DNA of 64,000 bases, from assembly GCA_951640195.1 (NCBI GenBank), contig OX621175.1, positions 1,097,698 through 1,161,697 on the forward strand, read 5' to 3'. This DNA is from Porpolomopsis calyptriformis (lineage: Eukaryota; Basidiomycota; Agaricomycetes; Agaricales; Hygrophoraceae). Shown piece by piece: positions 51,688 through 62,693 of the stretch. The first letter of the stretch is position 1; each line of letters opens with the position of its first letter. The notes under the pieces were generated by a model, which had not been told where the DNA came from, did not search any database, and was given only the letters and a program-made list of their open reading frames with translations. Made by a program: the position numbers and the translations under genes.

Positions 51688-54600
51688 TTAGAATAGGTAT
51701 TGGAGATGTCTTGAACAGTCCCATAATGACCATCGAGGTGCGTAACAGGGAGAAGCGGGGAGATGATACTGGTATCGTCGACGAATTTCCAGAGCAGACA
51801 AGGGAGAAACTAGTTGGTACATTCGGAGCACTTGACCTTGGCTGTCCAGCCACAGAATAGCAGTCACAGCATTGACAAGACTGGACTCGTAGATCCATGC
51901 TCGACGAGTGGTCAAAGGCAGGTAGGGGAGGAAGATGGAACCATCGAAATCTCATTCGAGTAGTTGGTCGACTTCTGTGGGGTGAAGCGGGATGAGAACG
52001 TCGATGTTGTCACTGACCCTTGGCGGTTTGTAGTCTTCACCAGTAGAGTCCGTGATTGGGTCATAAAGACATTCATCAATCCCAAAGAAATCATCCATAT
52101 GGATGACACGCAATTGGAGTTGAGGAGTGGGCCAATCGGAATGGAGAGCATAGAACTCGTTGACCAGTTCTTGGGCATTTTTGACATTCGACTTGGGTTC
52201 CCAAGTGTTTTCTTCACTGGTGTAGCCTTCCCAGTGTACCAGGTATTGAAGTTTTCCTCGTCGCAGATGAGAATCCAGAATTTCATCAATGACATATTCG
52301 GAGTCACCCTCCAGTTGGATTGGGGGAGGAGGAGCAGGTTTTTTCTGGTTCGGAAAAGAAGGAGAATGATAGGGAGAGAGATAGGATTCGTTGAAGACCG
52401 GATGGAGTCCTAGCCATTCGTGGGGGAGATCAAGTTTGTAGGCGGAGCGACCAACCTTCTCGATGACCTTGAAGGGACCAAAGCGTTTGTTGTCGAGTTT
52501 CTTCATTAGTCATTTGGTCTTGATGTTGGTGGCAGCCAACCATACTTTATCTCCTGGCAGGTATTCTTGTGTGGTTCAGACATGTTTGTCATGAGTAGTC
52601 TTCATAGTTTTGTTTGCTCTCCTGAGAGCAGCTTCAGCCTCTTGATGGACATTTTTCATACAGTTGGTGAATTGAGTCACAGATTCGTTTCAGACTTCTC
52701 TTCAGGTGTCATTTCCTTTCCAGGGGTCTTGGCCATAATTGACATAGAAGGGGGTTTGTTGCATGGCCGCATGGACTGAATTATTGTATGAGAATTCTGC
52801 TAATGCGAGCCATTCCTTCCAGTTGTCCTGATGATGATTGACGAAGACGCGAAGGTACTGTTCGAGCATCTGGTTCATTCGTTTGGATTGGCCATCGGTC
52901 TGGGGGTGATAAGCTGTGGAAACATTCTGGGAGGTGCCCAGAAGGCGGAAGAGATCAGTCATAAACTTGGAAACAAATCATGGATCGCGATCGTGGATGA
53001 TGCGTTGGGGGACACCATGATCTCAGATGACGCGGTCCTGGATGATTTTCGCGAATCCCTCGGAGTTCAACTTGATGTGGGTGGCTTCGAATTTGACAGC
53101 TTTTGAGAAATGATCGATAATCGTGAGGATCGCGTTATAGCCCTGGCATTCAGGTATGGGGCCTATGAGATCAACTGTGATCATATCCCAGGGTCGAGGA
53201 GGAGGATCGAAGGGGTGTAACAGGGTCTTCGCGGGTAACCAGGATGCTTTAGTGCATTGGCATGTCTCACAACCACGGACGTAGGCTTCAACATCTCTCC
53301 TGATAGTGGGCCACTAGTAGTTGCGACACACAGCCTCTGAAGTCTTAAAGGAGCCATAGTGTCCGGAGAGAGGGTTGTCGTGGTATTGAGCGATAATTTC
53401 GCCACGGAGTGGGGTGTTCTTTGAGACATAAGTCTGGTCCAAGAAGGTCTTGATGCCATCATCTCGGGTTTTCCAATCGGTTTTACGTTTTTCCTGAAGG
53501 AGTGTGACTTGTTTTTCGGAGTTTTGGTATGAATTCCGAATGCGAGAGTGGAAATTAGTGGGTTCAATCTTGTGTTGAACCTGACGGAGATCTACAATAG
53601 GGTGGTCCGAGGTAGGGAAAAGATTAGACGGAAGTAAAATAACGTCGTTGTTGTCATTCACCCCCCTCTCAAAACCTGGTTGTCTCGACAGGATATCAGC
53701 CTTGGAATTGGCCCTGCTGGCGACATGGTGGAGAGTGAAGTGGTAGTCCTGAAGCTCCGTGAGCCACCTGGCTTGGCGCCTGTTCAACTTCTGAGGCAAC
53801 TTGAAGTACTGGAGGTTGGCGTGATCTGTCCAAACCTCGAAAACTTGCTTGGCTGACAGTAACCATTTGCAGAACTCCTGGAGTGCAGTCATAATCGCGA
53901 GTAATTCGCGGTCATAAATCTGGTAGTTTCATTCCATGGGGGTAAAGGCTTTGGAGACGTAGGCGATGGGCTTCCAAACGTTGTCTTGCCTTTGTGATAG
54001 TATAGCACCCAAAGTGTAGTCTGAGGCATCAGTTTCCACACGGAGTAAGTTGTCATTGTTAGCGATGGAAAGAATGGGAGAAGTTGTAATGATCATTTTC
54101 AGGGCGTCGAAAGCATCCTGGCATTCAGTGGTCCAGTCGAAAGGAGTGTTTCCAGTTAACGTATTGAGGGGTCGAGCAATCCCAGCAAAGTGATGGATGA
54201 ATCGATGGTAGAAGTTGCAGAATCCAAGGAAGGCTTGGACATCTCGCTTGCACTCGGGGACTGGCCAGTCAGTGATCCCTTGGACCTTGACAGGGTCCAT
54301 TTTGACGTGGCCTTCTGACACGATGACACTGAGGTATTCCACTTGGCATTGGTCAAAGTCACACTTCTCTGGTTTGAGGTAGAGTTTATGTTCGCGAAGT
54401 GTGGTCATAACTTCGTAAACATGTTGATGGTGCGTTTTGAGATCCTTGTCGAAGATGAGGATGTCGTCTATGTAGACCAAGATGTGTCCTTCGACGATTT
54501 GAATGTGGAAAATGTCGTTCATCATGTTTTGGAATGTCGCGGGCGAGTTGGTGAGACCAAAGAACATGACAAGGGGTTCGAACAAGCCGCGGTTGGTTCG

Positions 54601-56070
54601 GAATGCAGCCTTATGTTTGTCTCCTTCCTTGATCCTTACATTGTTGTATCCCTAGCGAACGTCCAGCTTGGTGAAGTAGCGAGCGTTCTGCAGGGTATCA
54701 ATCAATTCGTTGATCAGAGGAAGGGGGTATCTGTTCTTGACAGTCATGTCATTGAGCTTTCTGTAGTCCTGGATGGGGCATAGTCGACCATCTTTCTTCT
54801 TGATGAAGAAGAATGGAGAGGCAATGGGGGAAATAGATTTTCGAATTCGTCCAGTGTGGAGGTTCTCTTCTAAGAACTCATCCAATTGAGCACATTCATC
54901 CATGGAGAGTGGGTAAACCTTGCAGTCGAGCTTCTCTTCGGTTCCGGGGAGGAGTTCAATTGCATGGTCCCAGGGATGACTTGGGGGGAGTTCGTCGAAG
55001 TCTTCCTTGGTGAAGATGTCTTGGAATTCGTGGAGATATTCAGGTACAATTTCCTTCCAGGTGTGGTCCTTCTTCTGGGCTTCCCAAGCCTTGATCGCGA
55101 GGTCCTGAGACTTTGTTCCCATCAAACGAATTTGGATGGCGGGGTTGAGATCAACCATGAGCAGTTAATCGCCATCCTCAAGGGTGAGTTCGTTGATGTT
55201 AAGTGAGTCGGGGAGGGGAGAAGGATGACAGTCCGGGGGGCATCGATCAAGAATCAAGGAGTTGGCTTTCCAGTCAATGGAGGGATTGTGGATCCTTAAC
55301 CAGTTATAGCCGAGGAAAATCTGAGACTTGCCGAGGTTTGTGATGCCGAAGTTGATCCGTTCGACATGAGTGCTGACCTTGAGCTTGAGTGCGACCATTT
55401 CAGAGATGGGCCCTTTGGAATTGGGTTGTCCATCAGCATTGTGCACCAGAATGGGTCGAGTGAGTTTAGTGGTGTGAAGGTTGTTTTTGCGAACATACTT
55501 GATATCAATACACGAACCTTCGCAGCCGCTGTCGATGAGAGCAGTTGCGAGGTGTTCAGCACGATTATCCAAGGTAGTGATGACGGTCTTGAGGGTCAGT
55601 TGATTCCTTGAGCCTAAGCCACAAACGAACACGTGGGGTTCCTTGAGTTCATTGAGGGCTTGGATGGCATTCTCCGCTGAGAGGGCGTTAATCTGATCGA
55701 TCATGGTTTGAGTCATCTCTAACAATCAGGCAGGGTGAGACCATTTTGAAAGAATGGGGATTGCGAAATTAGCCTGTTCTTTGATAGCGTTAACGATTTC
55801 TAAGGGGGAAGAAAGAGAGTCGATGTCGATTGAATTGACAGAAGGGAGAGGCAATGATTCGGGAAGTTCAGGGCACTCAATGCTTACATCTGGCATAGAC
55901 AGGGTTGGACAAATTTCATTGACGGTCTTGTTGGTATCTAATGTTGTACATGCCATCGTAGTGGTACAAAGAATGGAAAGGGGTGAAGGGGTGACAAAGG
56001 GGGTGTCCGATACTATCTGTTCACAATGCCAGAGTAGGCATGATTCCATCGAATAGAGCGAGCGCATCTC
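51688..56070 (-). pseudogene. pol: pol of B2 with C-terminal extension
   Basis: Pol ATG lies a few bases after the gag stop (about 56062). In order: protease ALIDSGCEGSCIDIKY (about 55550), RT with CPIQDYRKLNDMT and YIDDILIFDKDL (about 54465), RNase H with VETDASDYTLGAIL and SKADILSRQP, integrase with CETCQC and [26 protein letters not shown] (52890), and chromodomain EYVIDEILDSH..YLVHWEGYT (about 52290-52180). The frame continues past the chromodomain for 137 codons (MDDFFGIDECLYDPITD to 51688) with one TGA at 51952. Stops at about 55724, 55165, 54649, 53929, 53335 and in 52700-52510 inactivate it. Confidence 0.9.
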
Positions 56071-56072
56071 TA

Positions 56073-57590
56073 TCAACCGTCGCCAAAATCCTGTTCGTTG
56101 TTGTCGGGGACGGGCTTGGGTGAGTTGTGTTCCTCTACGGAAAGGAAGTTCATCAACTCGGAGATCTCATCGATGGTCAGTTTGTGCTGGAGTGCGCGAA
56201 CGTTAACCTTCTTGAGCTCCTGTGGGCATTCCCGATGGAAGTGGCCGACTTGTCCACAATTGTAACACCTGTTGGTTTGGCGTGTCTTACTTAGGTCCAT
56301 CAGCAGACCCTGTCCTCCATGGATGGTGCCAGATGGCACTTGCTTGTCCTGGGGGAGAGGAGCGTGGAATCGTGGGGCGGAGGGACGGAAGGCCGGGCGA
56401 GAAGGAGGAGTAGACAGACGTTGGTGACATTCCTGGTTGTGGAAACGCTCTAGTAACTGTCCAATAGCCACAACCTTGTCGTGGTACTTGGGGTATGTGG
56501 TGGGGAGCAGGGGCGACATGTAAATTTGACGAATAATGCCTTGGTTAACATTTTTCTCAAGGATCCGGATGCATTCTTTATCCTGGCCGATGAGGCCAGC
56601 TTGGCGGAACAGGAGTTCCAACTTGATGAAATACTCTATAATTCCCAATCGTCCTTGTGAGAAATGTTCTACTTCCTCACGGGCATGTTGCTCCATGGCA
56701 TGGTCGGTGAAAACGATGTCCAAAACATCCGTGAAATCCTTCCAGGGGCTGAGGGGGAGGAGATTACCAGTGATGGGGTCCGTTTGGCCAAAGAAGGTGT
56801 CCACGTATTGCTGAGCCCACTCGGCAGCGATACCTTCCTTCATGTAGGAGAGGGTGACCAGTATCATCTTCTCAGGGTTAGTAACTTCACTGCCGCGAAG
56901 GAAGATAATGACTTGGCGAAACCAATTCTTGTAAAGTTTTTTATCGCCATTGAAGACGTCAGGTTGGGCTAATTTGATGGTTTTTGAGATGGAAGCCATG
57001 GGAGCTGTTGGTTGCATGGGGGGAAGTGGGTTCAGGTTCGAAGGCAGTGGGGGAGACGAAGAAGGGGAAGGAGCTGGAGAGAAATGAGGGGAAGGATTCT
57101 GTTCGGGGGAGGGAGACCTTCTTGGTGGAGGAGAGTCTTTCAGCTTCTGGGGGGTTTCCAGAAGTGGTCGTTGTGGGGTGGCAGAGGTGGTCGCCTTCGA
57201 GGGAGAAGGAGAAGACGACAAGCGAGATAGCGGTTGAGGTGGTGTTCGAAGAAAGCGGGGACATCCAAACACAAAGGGTGAGGGAGTTTCTGTAGGTCGT
57301 GGAGAAGGGGCAGGGAGAGTGGTGGGTCCGAGAATGGAGTAGATGGAGGGAGTTGAGGGGTCGAGAATCTGAGATGATAAGGGTAAGAATATCTCAGATG
57401 TATCGACGGCGTCCTGGAACTCTAGGTCGTCGTCTGTGAGCCCGAAGCTGGGTCGACGGGATCCTGCACAGGGAGGCGTGGTGACAAATTGTCTCAGATG
57501 TGACTGGAAGATCCGCGACGGTAGAAAACGCAGATGGAAGAGGCGAGAAAGTTGGCAACAAGCATGGGGGTATGGTAGACTCTGACACAA
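56073..57590 (-). CDS. gag: gag of B2, open reading frame
   Basis: A 505-codon open frame ends TGA at 56073. The first 190 residues are Ser/Pro-rich. The likely core starts at an in-frame ATG at 56999 (MASISKTIKLAQPDVF) and shows LYKNWFRQVIIFLRGSE, AAEWAQQYVDTFFGQ, EEVEHFSQGRLGIIEYF, then the zinc knuckle CYNCGQVGHFHREC (about 56250). It forms the particle and binds RNA. The N-terminal part overlaps an upstream ORF (57494-57964) by 97 bases in the -1 frame, as in B1. This is the only intact Ty3 gag here. Confidence 0.85.
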   Translation of the reverse strand: MCQSLPYPHACCQLSRLFHLRFLPSRIFQSHLRQFVTTPPCAGSRRPSFGLTDDDLEFQDAVDTSEIFLPLSSQILDPSTPSIYSILGPTTLPAPSPRPTETPSPFVFGCPRFLRTPPQPLSRLSSSPSPSKATTSATPQRPLLETPQKLKDSPPPRRSPSPEQNPSPHFSPAPSPSSSPPLPSNLNPLPPMQPTAPMASISKTIKLAQPDVFNGDKKLYKNWFRQVIIFLRGSEVTNPEKMILVTLSYMKEGIAAEWAQQYVDTFFGQTDPITGNLLPLSPWKDFTDVLDIVFTDHAMEQHAREEVEHFSQGRLGIIEYFIKLELLFRQAGLIGQDKECIRILEKNVNQGIIRQIYMSPLLPTTYPKYHDKVVAIGQLLERFHNQECHQRLSTPPSRPAFRPSAPRFHAPLPQDKQVPSGTIHGGQGLLMDLSKTRQTNRCYNCGQVGHFHRECPQELKKVNVRALQHKLTIDEISELMNFLSVEEHNSPKPVPDNNEQDFGDG

Positions 57591-57964
57591 ACATGATTGA
57601 ATGTACGCGGTTTGATTTCGATGAAGGGGTCTAAACCGTCTGAAGAATCCGAAGGAGAGGGAGCAGTATAATATGAATCTAAAGAAAACGAAGAACGAGA
57701 CGAGGTGGGGGAAAGGTTTGCAGAAATGGGAGGGGTGAGGTCGAATGCGAGGTGGGAAAACTTGAGCATAAGAGCTTCGAGTTGGGCTCGTTCAATTTCT
57801 AGTGCATCAACGGCCTGTTGTTCTGAGTAGCTAATGAGCATACTGGATGAGGCCTGAGGGGATTGGTGTAATAGGGAGTAGGATGGGGGCGGAGTTGAGG
57901 GAGAACAATCCAGGGTGGTAATCACTCTTGATACCATGCGGGGATGTACTGAAGTGTCTCCCAT
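57494..57964 (-). CDS. Upstream Ser/Pro-rich ORF of B2 (gag N-terminus?)
   Basis: ATG at 57962-57964 (MGDTSVHPRMVSRVITTLD) opens 156 residues: Ser/Pro-rich, a short helix (YSEQQAVDALEIERAQLEAL), a Ser-rich stretch, then VYHTPMLVANFLASSICVFY. The homologue in B1 starts at 11158 with the same order. It may be a separate protein or the N-terminus of gag joined by -1 frameshifting. Family not recognised. Confidence 0.5.
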   Translation of the reverse strand: MGDTSVHPRMVSRVITTLDCSPSTPPPSYSLLHQSPQASSSMLISYSEQQAVDALEIERAQLEALMLKFSHLAFDLTPPISANLSPTSSRSSFSLDSYYTAPSPSDSSDGLDPFIEIKPRTFNHVCVRVYHTPMLVANFLASSICVFYRRGSSSHI

Positions 57965-58124
57965 GGTTCTCGAGGTGAGAAAGGATGAATCAGCCGGGGG
58001 AGCCTGGTTGGGATTCCAGGGAGGCAACAGCAATGGTTCTTGTCTGATAACTCAAGGCAAGAATGGTTGGTGTCAGACGAATCTTGACCAGAGGCTTTTG
58101 CAAAGAGAAGCAAGGTGAGGAGGG

Positions 58125-58138
58125 AGTTTTCGTCCTTC
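58125..58138 (-). promoter_or_regulatory. Primer-binding site for self-priming, B2
   Basis: On minus this reads GAAGGACGAAAACT, directly after the 5' LTR, and is a perfect 14-base complement of AGTTTTCGTCCTTC (58222-58235 in the LTR, minus). B1 has GAAGGACGAATCT pairing with AGATTTGTCCTTC, so both partners changed together. Confidence 0.75.
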
Positions 58139-58507
58139 TGTTATATTGGCAGTCGATATCTCAGGTCGCTTGGATGAGGGACAACGAAGAGGCTAGCGCA
58201 TAAACTAGCGGTGACAACATTGAAGGACGAAAACTGGGTATGTACAAGCATTCTGTACACTACTTATATCTACCCAGGTCTGGGCTGTGATTGTGATAAC
58301 CATGGCAATGATCCATGGAATGGCTGACTAATGCGCAGCACTGTATAGCCTTGCGCAGCTACTGCGGAGCACGTCTTCATCGGCCAATGGCATTATCACC
58401 TCCAATCTATGAAGAGATAAGATGAAAGATTAGATGAGGAGAAAGATAAGATTAGATAAGATCAAAAAGGAAAGTTGGTGAGACGACAAAATGAAGTGGC
58501 CATAACA
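58139..58507 (-). repeat. 5' LTR of B2
   Basis: 369 bp, TGTTATGGCCAC..CAATATAACA on minus, about the same as 51286-51654. TATA-like GATATAAG is about 30 bases before the self-complementary AGTTTTCGTCCTTC. Confidence 0.95.
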
Positions 58508-58512
58508 GCATG

Positions 58513-58678
58513 ATAAGATCAGATCAGATTGGGATACCAAGTCATTCCCAGACATCTTTCCAGATGACAGTTATCGCACTTCCAGTGTTGAGGAGTGCTT
58601 CCTCTTTCTGTCTTCTGTCTAGGAGAACATCAATTACCCAGATGGCAGAGGCATCGTCAGCTACAATAGTGTCTTCAT
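58513..58678 (-). pseudogene. Protease (catalytic half) of F, active Asp changed
   Basis: Reads EDTIVADDASAIWVIDVLLD then RRQKEEALLNTGSAITVIWK. The catalytic motif expected as LLDTGSA reads LLNTGSA (Asp to Asn, a G to A change). The frame continues at 51285 across B2 and at 59720 across the solo LTR. Confidence 0.75.
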
Positions 58679-58682
58679 CAGG

Positions 58683-59715
58683 TGTCATGATCCCAAACTG
58701 ATTTGGTATCAAACTTAACCAAAGATCATGCATTCAGCAAGTAGCATCCATAGCTCAAATATCCTTTATCTTATCTTATCTTATCTTATCTTAGATAAGA
58801 TATCACTGTCCCTCACACATTATCTTATCTCAGATAAGATACACCACTATCTTTACTTATGCTATCTTATCATGGACAATAGCATTCTTCCCCATTATTC
58901 TCTGAGTCAGAATGACTCATATCCCATTTTTCTATTGTTCTGTCATCACTCCATTGTTCTCTGAGTCACTATGACTCATATTAATCTCCTCCATTGTTCT
59001 CCTCATTGTCTGACTCATAGTGAGTCACAATTCAAACTCCTCATTGTTCTTTTATCCATTGTTCTTATTTCCTATTGTTCTCACTGCCCATTGTTCTCAA
59101 ACATATATAAAGGGCCCCCTTTTCACCAGTGAGGAGTTAAGTTCACTTCCAGTTCACTTTTACCCCACTTTATCCCCCCCCTCCCCCACTCTCCCCTTTC
59201 CCTTGAACTCACCCCTAGTACTCAGTACCTAGTACTACCTCTTATTGATACTACTTGTCTGTAGTCAATACATCCAATCTAGTCTAGTCTATTAAGCTTA
59301 TACCCTGTGTGATTTCGCCTAAGCCTTCTTACGTTAAGAACCAACTTAGGAATCACCCCTTGACGTATTTCTGTAAGTTGAAGATAGCCACCGAGGACTA
59401 TCTTATCTTACTTCAGCCCCTGCTTATTCATCACATTCTCTAAGTCTCAGTCCTTATTGGAGAGAGACCTCACTGTGATACGTATTCTTCTAAGTCAGCC
59501 GTTGACTTCATTCTTGCTCTCCCAGTCAATACTATCCATTAGGTTTGGATAGCCTGCTCATCTGTACATCCTAGCCAAGGATTACTTAAGCCCCATCAAA
59601 GGAGGAAGTGTCCATTACTCAATCAATTCACATCTCCCCCGAACAACTAGGACTTACTTGATTAACGTACAACTCCAGTAGTTCTAGAAGTGAAGTATTT
59701 ATATTTCACCTGATA
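58683..59715 (+). repeat. Solo LTR of family C
   Basis: 1033 bp, TGTCATGATCCC..ACCTGATA, with the 4-bp duplication CAGG (58679-58682 and 59716-59719). U3 holds five TTATC units (58767-58791), an inverted GATA pair, seven ATTGTTCT words (58938-59097), several TGACTCA sites, and a TATA (CATATATAAAGG, about 59101). It defines the LTR of C1. Confidence 0.9.
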
Positions 59716-59719
59716 CAGG

Positions 59720-61500
59720 TGAGTTTGGCATGGTATAGAAGCTAGAAACAGGGTTGTCTAAGTCATCCAATAGGTTGATGGGGATACATTTACTAGTGGT
59801 GTGATCTTTGATCCTTTTCCGGACATCCAAATGTGATGCCAGGAGGTGTCTGACTGTGGTGGTGACAGTGGCTCCAAGGACATTGTTGTATAGTTGGTCT
59901 GTTAGGACTGGATCTTCGGCAGGGGAGTGGAACCAGAATTGGGGTTCTTTGGGTTGTGGGGTCAGAACAGATTTGATCAGGTTGTGTATGTTAGAAGGCA
60001 GGATTTCAACGATGGGTTTTGATGTTGGTCCAGGTTTGGGAGGAGGGGGTTTCCAGTTCTTGTTTCATTCTGCCTTCTTAGTGATCTCGTTTCCAAGCAT
60101 AGTATGGAGGACCGTGAGTGTGTTGTCATCTTTGGATGAAGACAGGATATCTTCCAGGAAGAAGGGCAGTGGGGGGATGGGTGTATTATACATAGAATGT
60201 GGATCCAAGGGGGGGATCATCTCAATGATGGCGGTAGTAACAACTGAGGCAGGTGTAGCAAGGTTTCAAGGATTGGCACTGTGCCAGTTGTTAAATTTCT
60301 CTGAGAGAGTGTTGCTAGTGATGTCCTGAGGGAGGTAGTTGCCGTTGGGAAGAACCATTTGTCTTCAATCATTCTGGATGCACTTCCCAGCTCTTATATA
60401 CTCCTTGGCCATAACACATGTCCAGATGTGACAATTCAGAGATCTGCAAAAGATGCATGGGTTAGTCTGCTGTCAGGGGTAGGTTTCCATCAGAGTCGGG
60501 TAATTCTAGGGTCGATCGGTTTGGTTTTTCATCATGGTGGTCATAAGATTTGCCATAGTGATGGTATCACTTGACTCTATTTTAGGGGTTGTGTAGGATG
60601 TGGTAGGTGTGATGGGTGGCAGTGAAGTGATTGGGGAAGTGGAACAAAGGAGGAACTGGGCAGCATTGTTGATATCTTTCATAGGATATGGCTCGTCAGG
60701 GTGATAATTTAGCATGTTGATGGATAGTCTGTGTTTGATCCAGTGCAGGGTAGATATTCTGAAGCCTTGGGCAAATAGTCTGTCAACGGTCCATTGATCG
60801 ATCTGGTTGGTCAATAAAAGGTGGGATGAGATCTGAGTGAACTCTCGGAAGTACACTCCTAGATTGCCTCAGGTGTATACCCCTTTAGAAGCAGTTTCCT
60901 GAGTAAATCATTCAAGGTCTGCAATGTTGTGCAGGGTGTTATTGGTGTTGGAACCAGGGTAGAGTGTGCAGATGTTGTCTCTGAAGGAGTCCCATGTCCA
61001 GGGATTGGCTGCTCTAGGGTGAAGCATTTCCCAAAGAAGAGTGATATCATTGTCTAGGAAATACAGAGTGTGAGTGATCCGTTGCTCATCAGTAGGGTTC
61101 ATCCCAAGGGTCGTGTACATCATGTTGATGTCGGAAAAGTATTGGTTGAGGTGTGTGGGGTTTCCATCAAAGACGGGGGCACCGGAGGAGTGTTGGAAAG
61201 GTATTCAAGCTGGGTTGGCCATGGCAGGGGTAGATATTGAGGGGGTGAAAATAGGTGTGGTGTTGGGGAGTGTGGTGAGGGGTGTTTTGCTTGTGGGTGG
61301 AAGGTGTATGTTTCCTTCTGAAGGGGTGTTGAGAAGGGAAGCTGAGGTTGAGGGGTTGATAAGAGCTTCAATAATGAGCTCGTCTGAGGAGTCAGAGGTG
61401 GGAGTAGATGTTGGGAGGATGGGTAAGGATTGTGAGGAGCGGTTGAGGCATGCAGAGCAGCAGAGTGGTAGAATACTGAAAAGCAGATGTGTTTGAACCC
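59720..61500 (-). pseudogene. gag: gag and gag-protease linker of F
   Basis: Right to left: a Pro/Ser-rich head, then PTHLNQYFSDINMMYTTLGM, LYFLDNDITLLWEML, WDSFRDNICTLYPGS, GVYFREFTQISSHLL, FAQGFRISTLHWI and PYPMKDINNAAQFLL (60650-61150), the usual gag pattern of the D/C lineage. A Cys/His cluster CIFCRSLNCHIWTC lies near 60430. The linker region (60330-59720) has WKPPPPKPGPTSKP and VRKRIKDHTTSK. Several TGA/TAG stops and one frame change near 61150 break it. Confidence 0.75.
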
Positions 61501-61520
61501 CTCGCAGTGGGCTCCAATTA

Positions 61521-62063
61521 TGTAGAAGGCATGAGGGATCTTGAGGGAGATTCCTCTCATTTGTCCAAGGGGTATCGGAACACGTAAGGATTGATTCAGT
61601 AATATGATGATGATGAAAGGGGGTTTCAAGCTTATGAAGGCTTGATATATTGGGTAGGAAGGGAAAATATGTATTGGGGGAAGGTGTATCTGTTGTATTT
61701 AGTGATTATCTACTTGATATATATAGAGGAGGTGAATAAAGGAACTTCTTTGTAGGTATGTCTACAAAGGATAGTTCCTTTGTAAGAGTATGTGAGTAGT
61801 AATTAGGTAGATAAGCGAAAGGAAGATAGGATAAGGAAGATAAGATAAGGAAAACAAAGAAAAGAGGCTTTCCAATGGGTTGAAGGTGTTTCCAATAGAG
61901 TTTGTGTTTTCAGAAGTCTTCCAGTTAGAGGTGGATGTTTCAGAATGTTTATCAGAAGGTTGGAAGGGTCAGGTTTGGGATATGTGTATGCGGGTTTGGT
62001 GAGGTTGAGCTCATGTGTGTGATGGAAAGGTTTTCCGTTTGTAGGGAGGGTGGATCTCTGTCA
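61521..62063 (-). repeat. 5' LTR of F
   Basis: 543 bp, TGACAGAGATCC..CCTTCTACA on minus, same length as the solo copy at 12762-13304. TATATATA is at about 61716. It is followed, after TAA, by the primer site TTGGAGCCCACTGCGAGGG at 61517-61499. Confidence 0.8.
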
Positions 62064-62080
62064 GAAATCTCAAACCCGAT

Positions 62081-62223
62081 ACCTTGCGCCATCTGAACAC
62101 ACTCGTTTCGCGCACCTTTGGATAATGTCATATCACCTTGCGCGATCTGAGCATACTCATTCTGCGCACCTTTGGATGATGTCATATCATCTTGCATGAT
62201 CTGAGTGTACTCGTCCTGCGCAC
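62081..62223. repeat. 54-bp tandem repeat, 2.6 units
   Basis: Units 62081-62134 and 62135-62188 are each 54 bp (ACCTTGCGC..CATATC) and a partial third runs to 62223; a diverged piece is near 62291. On minus the unit encodes an 18-residue repeat like AQNEYAQIAQGDMTLSKG. Not linked to a recognised gene. Confidence 0.8.
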
Positions 62224-62693
62224 TAAACCAAAGATAACTCAAGATCTACTGATCGGATTCATTCCGAAATTGGTTCGTTGGAATCCCTAAAAGCCGTGCG
62301 CCATCCGAGCGCACTCGACTGGTGCACTCTGAGCCACTCCACCGTTCGGACCATCCATAATGGTCCCTTTCTTCCCTTTCTACTTTTCATCCCATACATT
62401 CTGTTAGAGTCCCCTTTGAAGGCTATATTGTAGATGACTTCCCCTTACATACAAGGTCCTTATGACCCTTAGATGTTCGTTCCTCTTAGTCCTTCATAAA
62501 ATCCCTTTATTTGCTACGCATATATAATGTACACATTTTATAGTAGACTACTCTAGTTTTGACTTACTTGTCTACATACTGTGGTTCTGCCTCGAATCCA
62601 ACTGTCCTTTGGAACATTTGTCAACCCTGATTGTGTCGTGTTAGGCCCAGAGAACCCCCTTGGAACCTCGGTCCTGACAATCTCCTACATCAG
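62224..62693 (+). repeat. LTR-like promoter fragment before A2
   Basis: No supported ORF. The part from about 62402 (TGTTAGAGTCCCC) has a TATA (GCATATATAATG, about 62517) and CT-rich sequence like an LTR, but no matching second copy or duplication was found. At 62693 it joins RNase H coding directly. Confidence 0.35.

Larger units (their letters stand above)
51286..58507 (-). mobile_element. Ty3/Gypsy chromovirus B2, complete, target GCATG
   Basis: 7222 bp with 369-bp LTRs (51286-51654 and 58139-58507) and exact GCATG duplications (51281-51285 and 58508-58512). Gag is open; pol has a handful of stops. It is the best preserved copy of family B and sits inside the protease gene of F. Confidence 0.95.
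50763..62063 (-). mobile_element. Ty3/Gypsy element F (5' LTR, gag, protease), split by B2 and a C solo LTR
   Basis: 5' LTR 61521-62063, primer site 61517-61499, gag 60500-61200, gag-protease linker to 59720, protease 58513-58678 and 50788-51285. A C-family solo LTR (58683-59715, duplication CAGG) and B2 (51286-58507, duplication GCATG) interrupt it. RT and beyond are missing, replaced by an A-like LTR fragment at 50760. Confidence 0.8.

Noticed and set aside
61440..61520. Apparent tRNA 3' half on plus: GTTTGAACCCCTCGCAGTGGGCTCCA-like segment.
   Set aside because: It is the complement of the primer-binding site of F, placed right next to its LTR. The 5' half does not fold with it.
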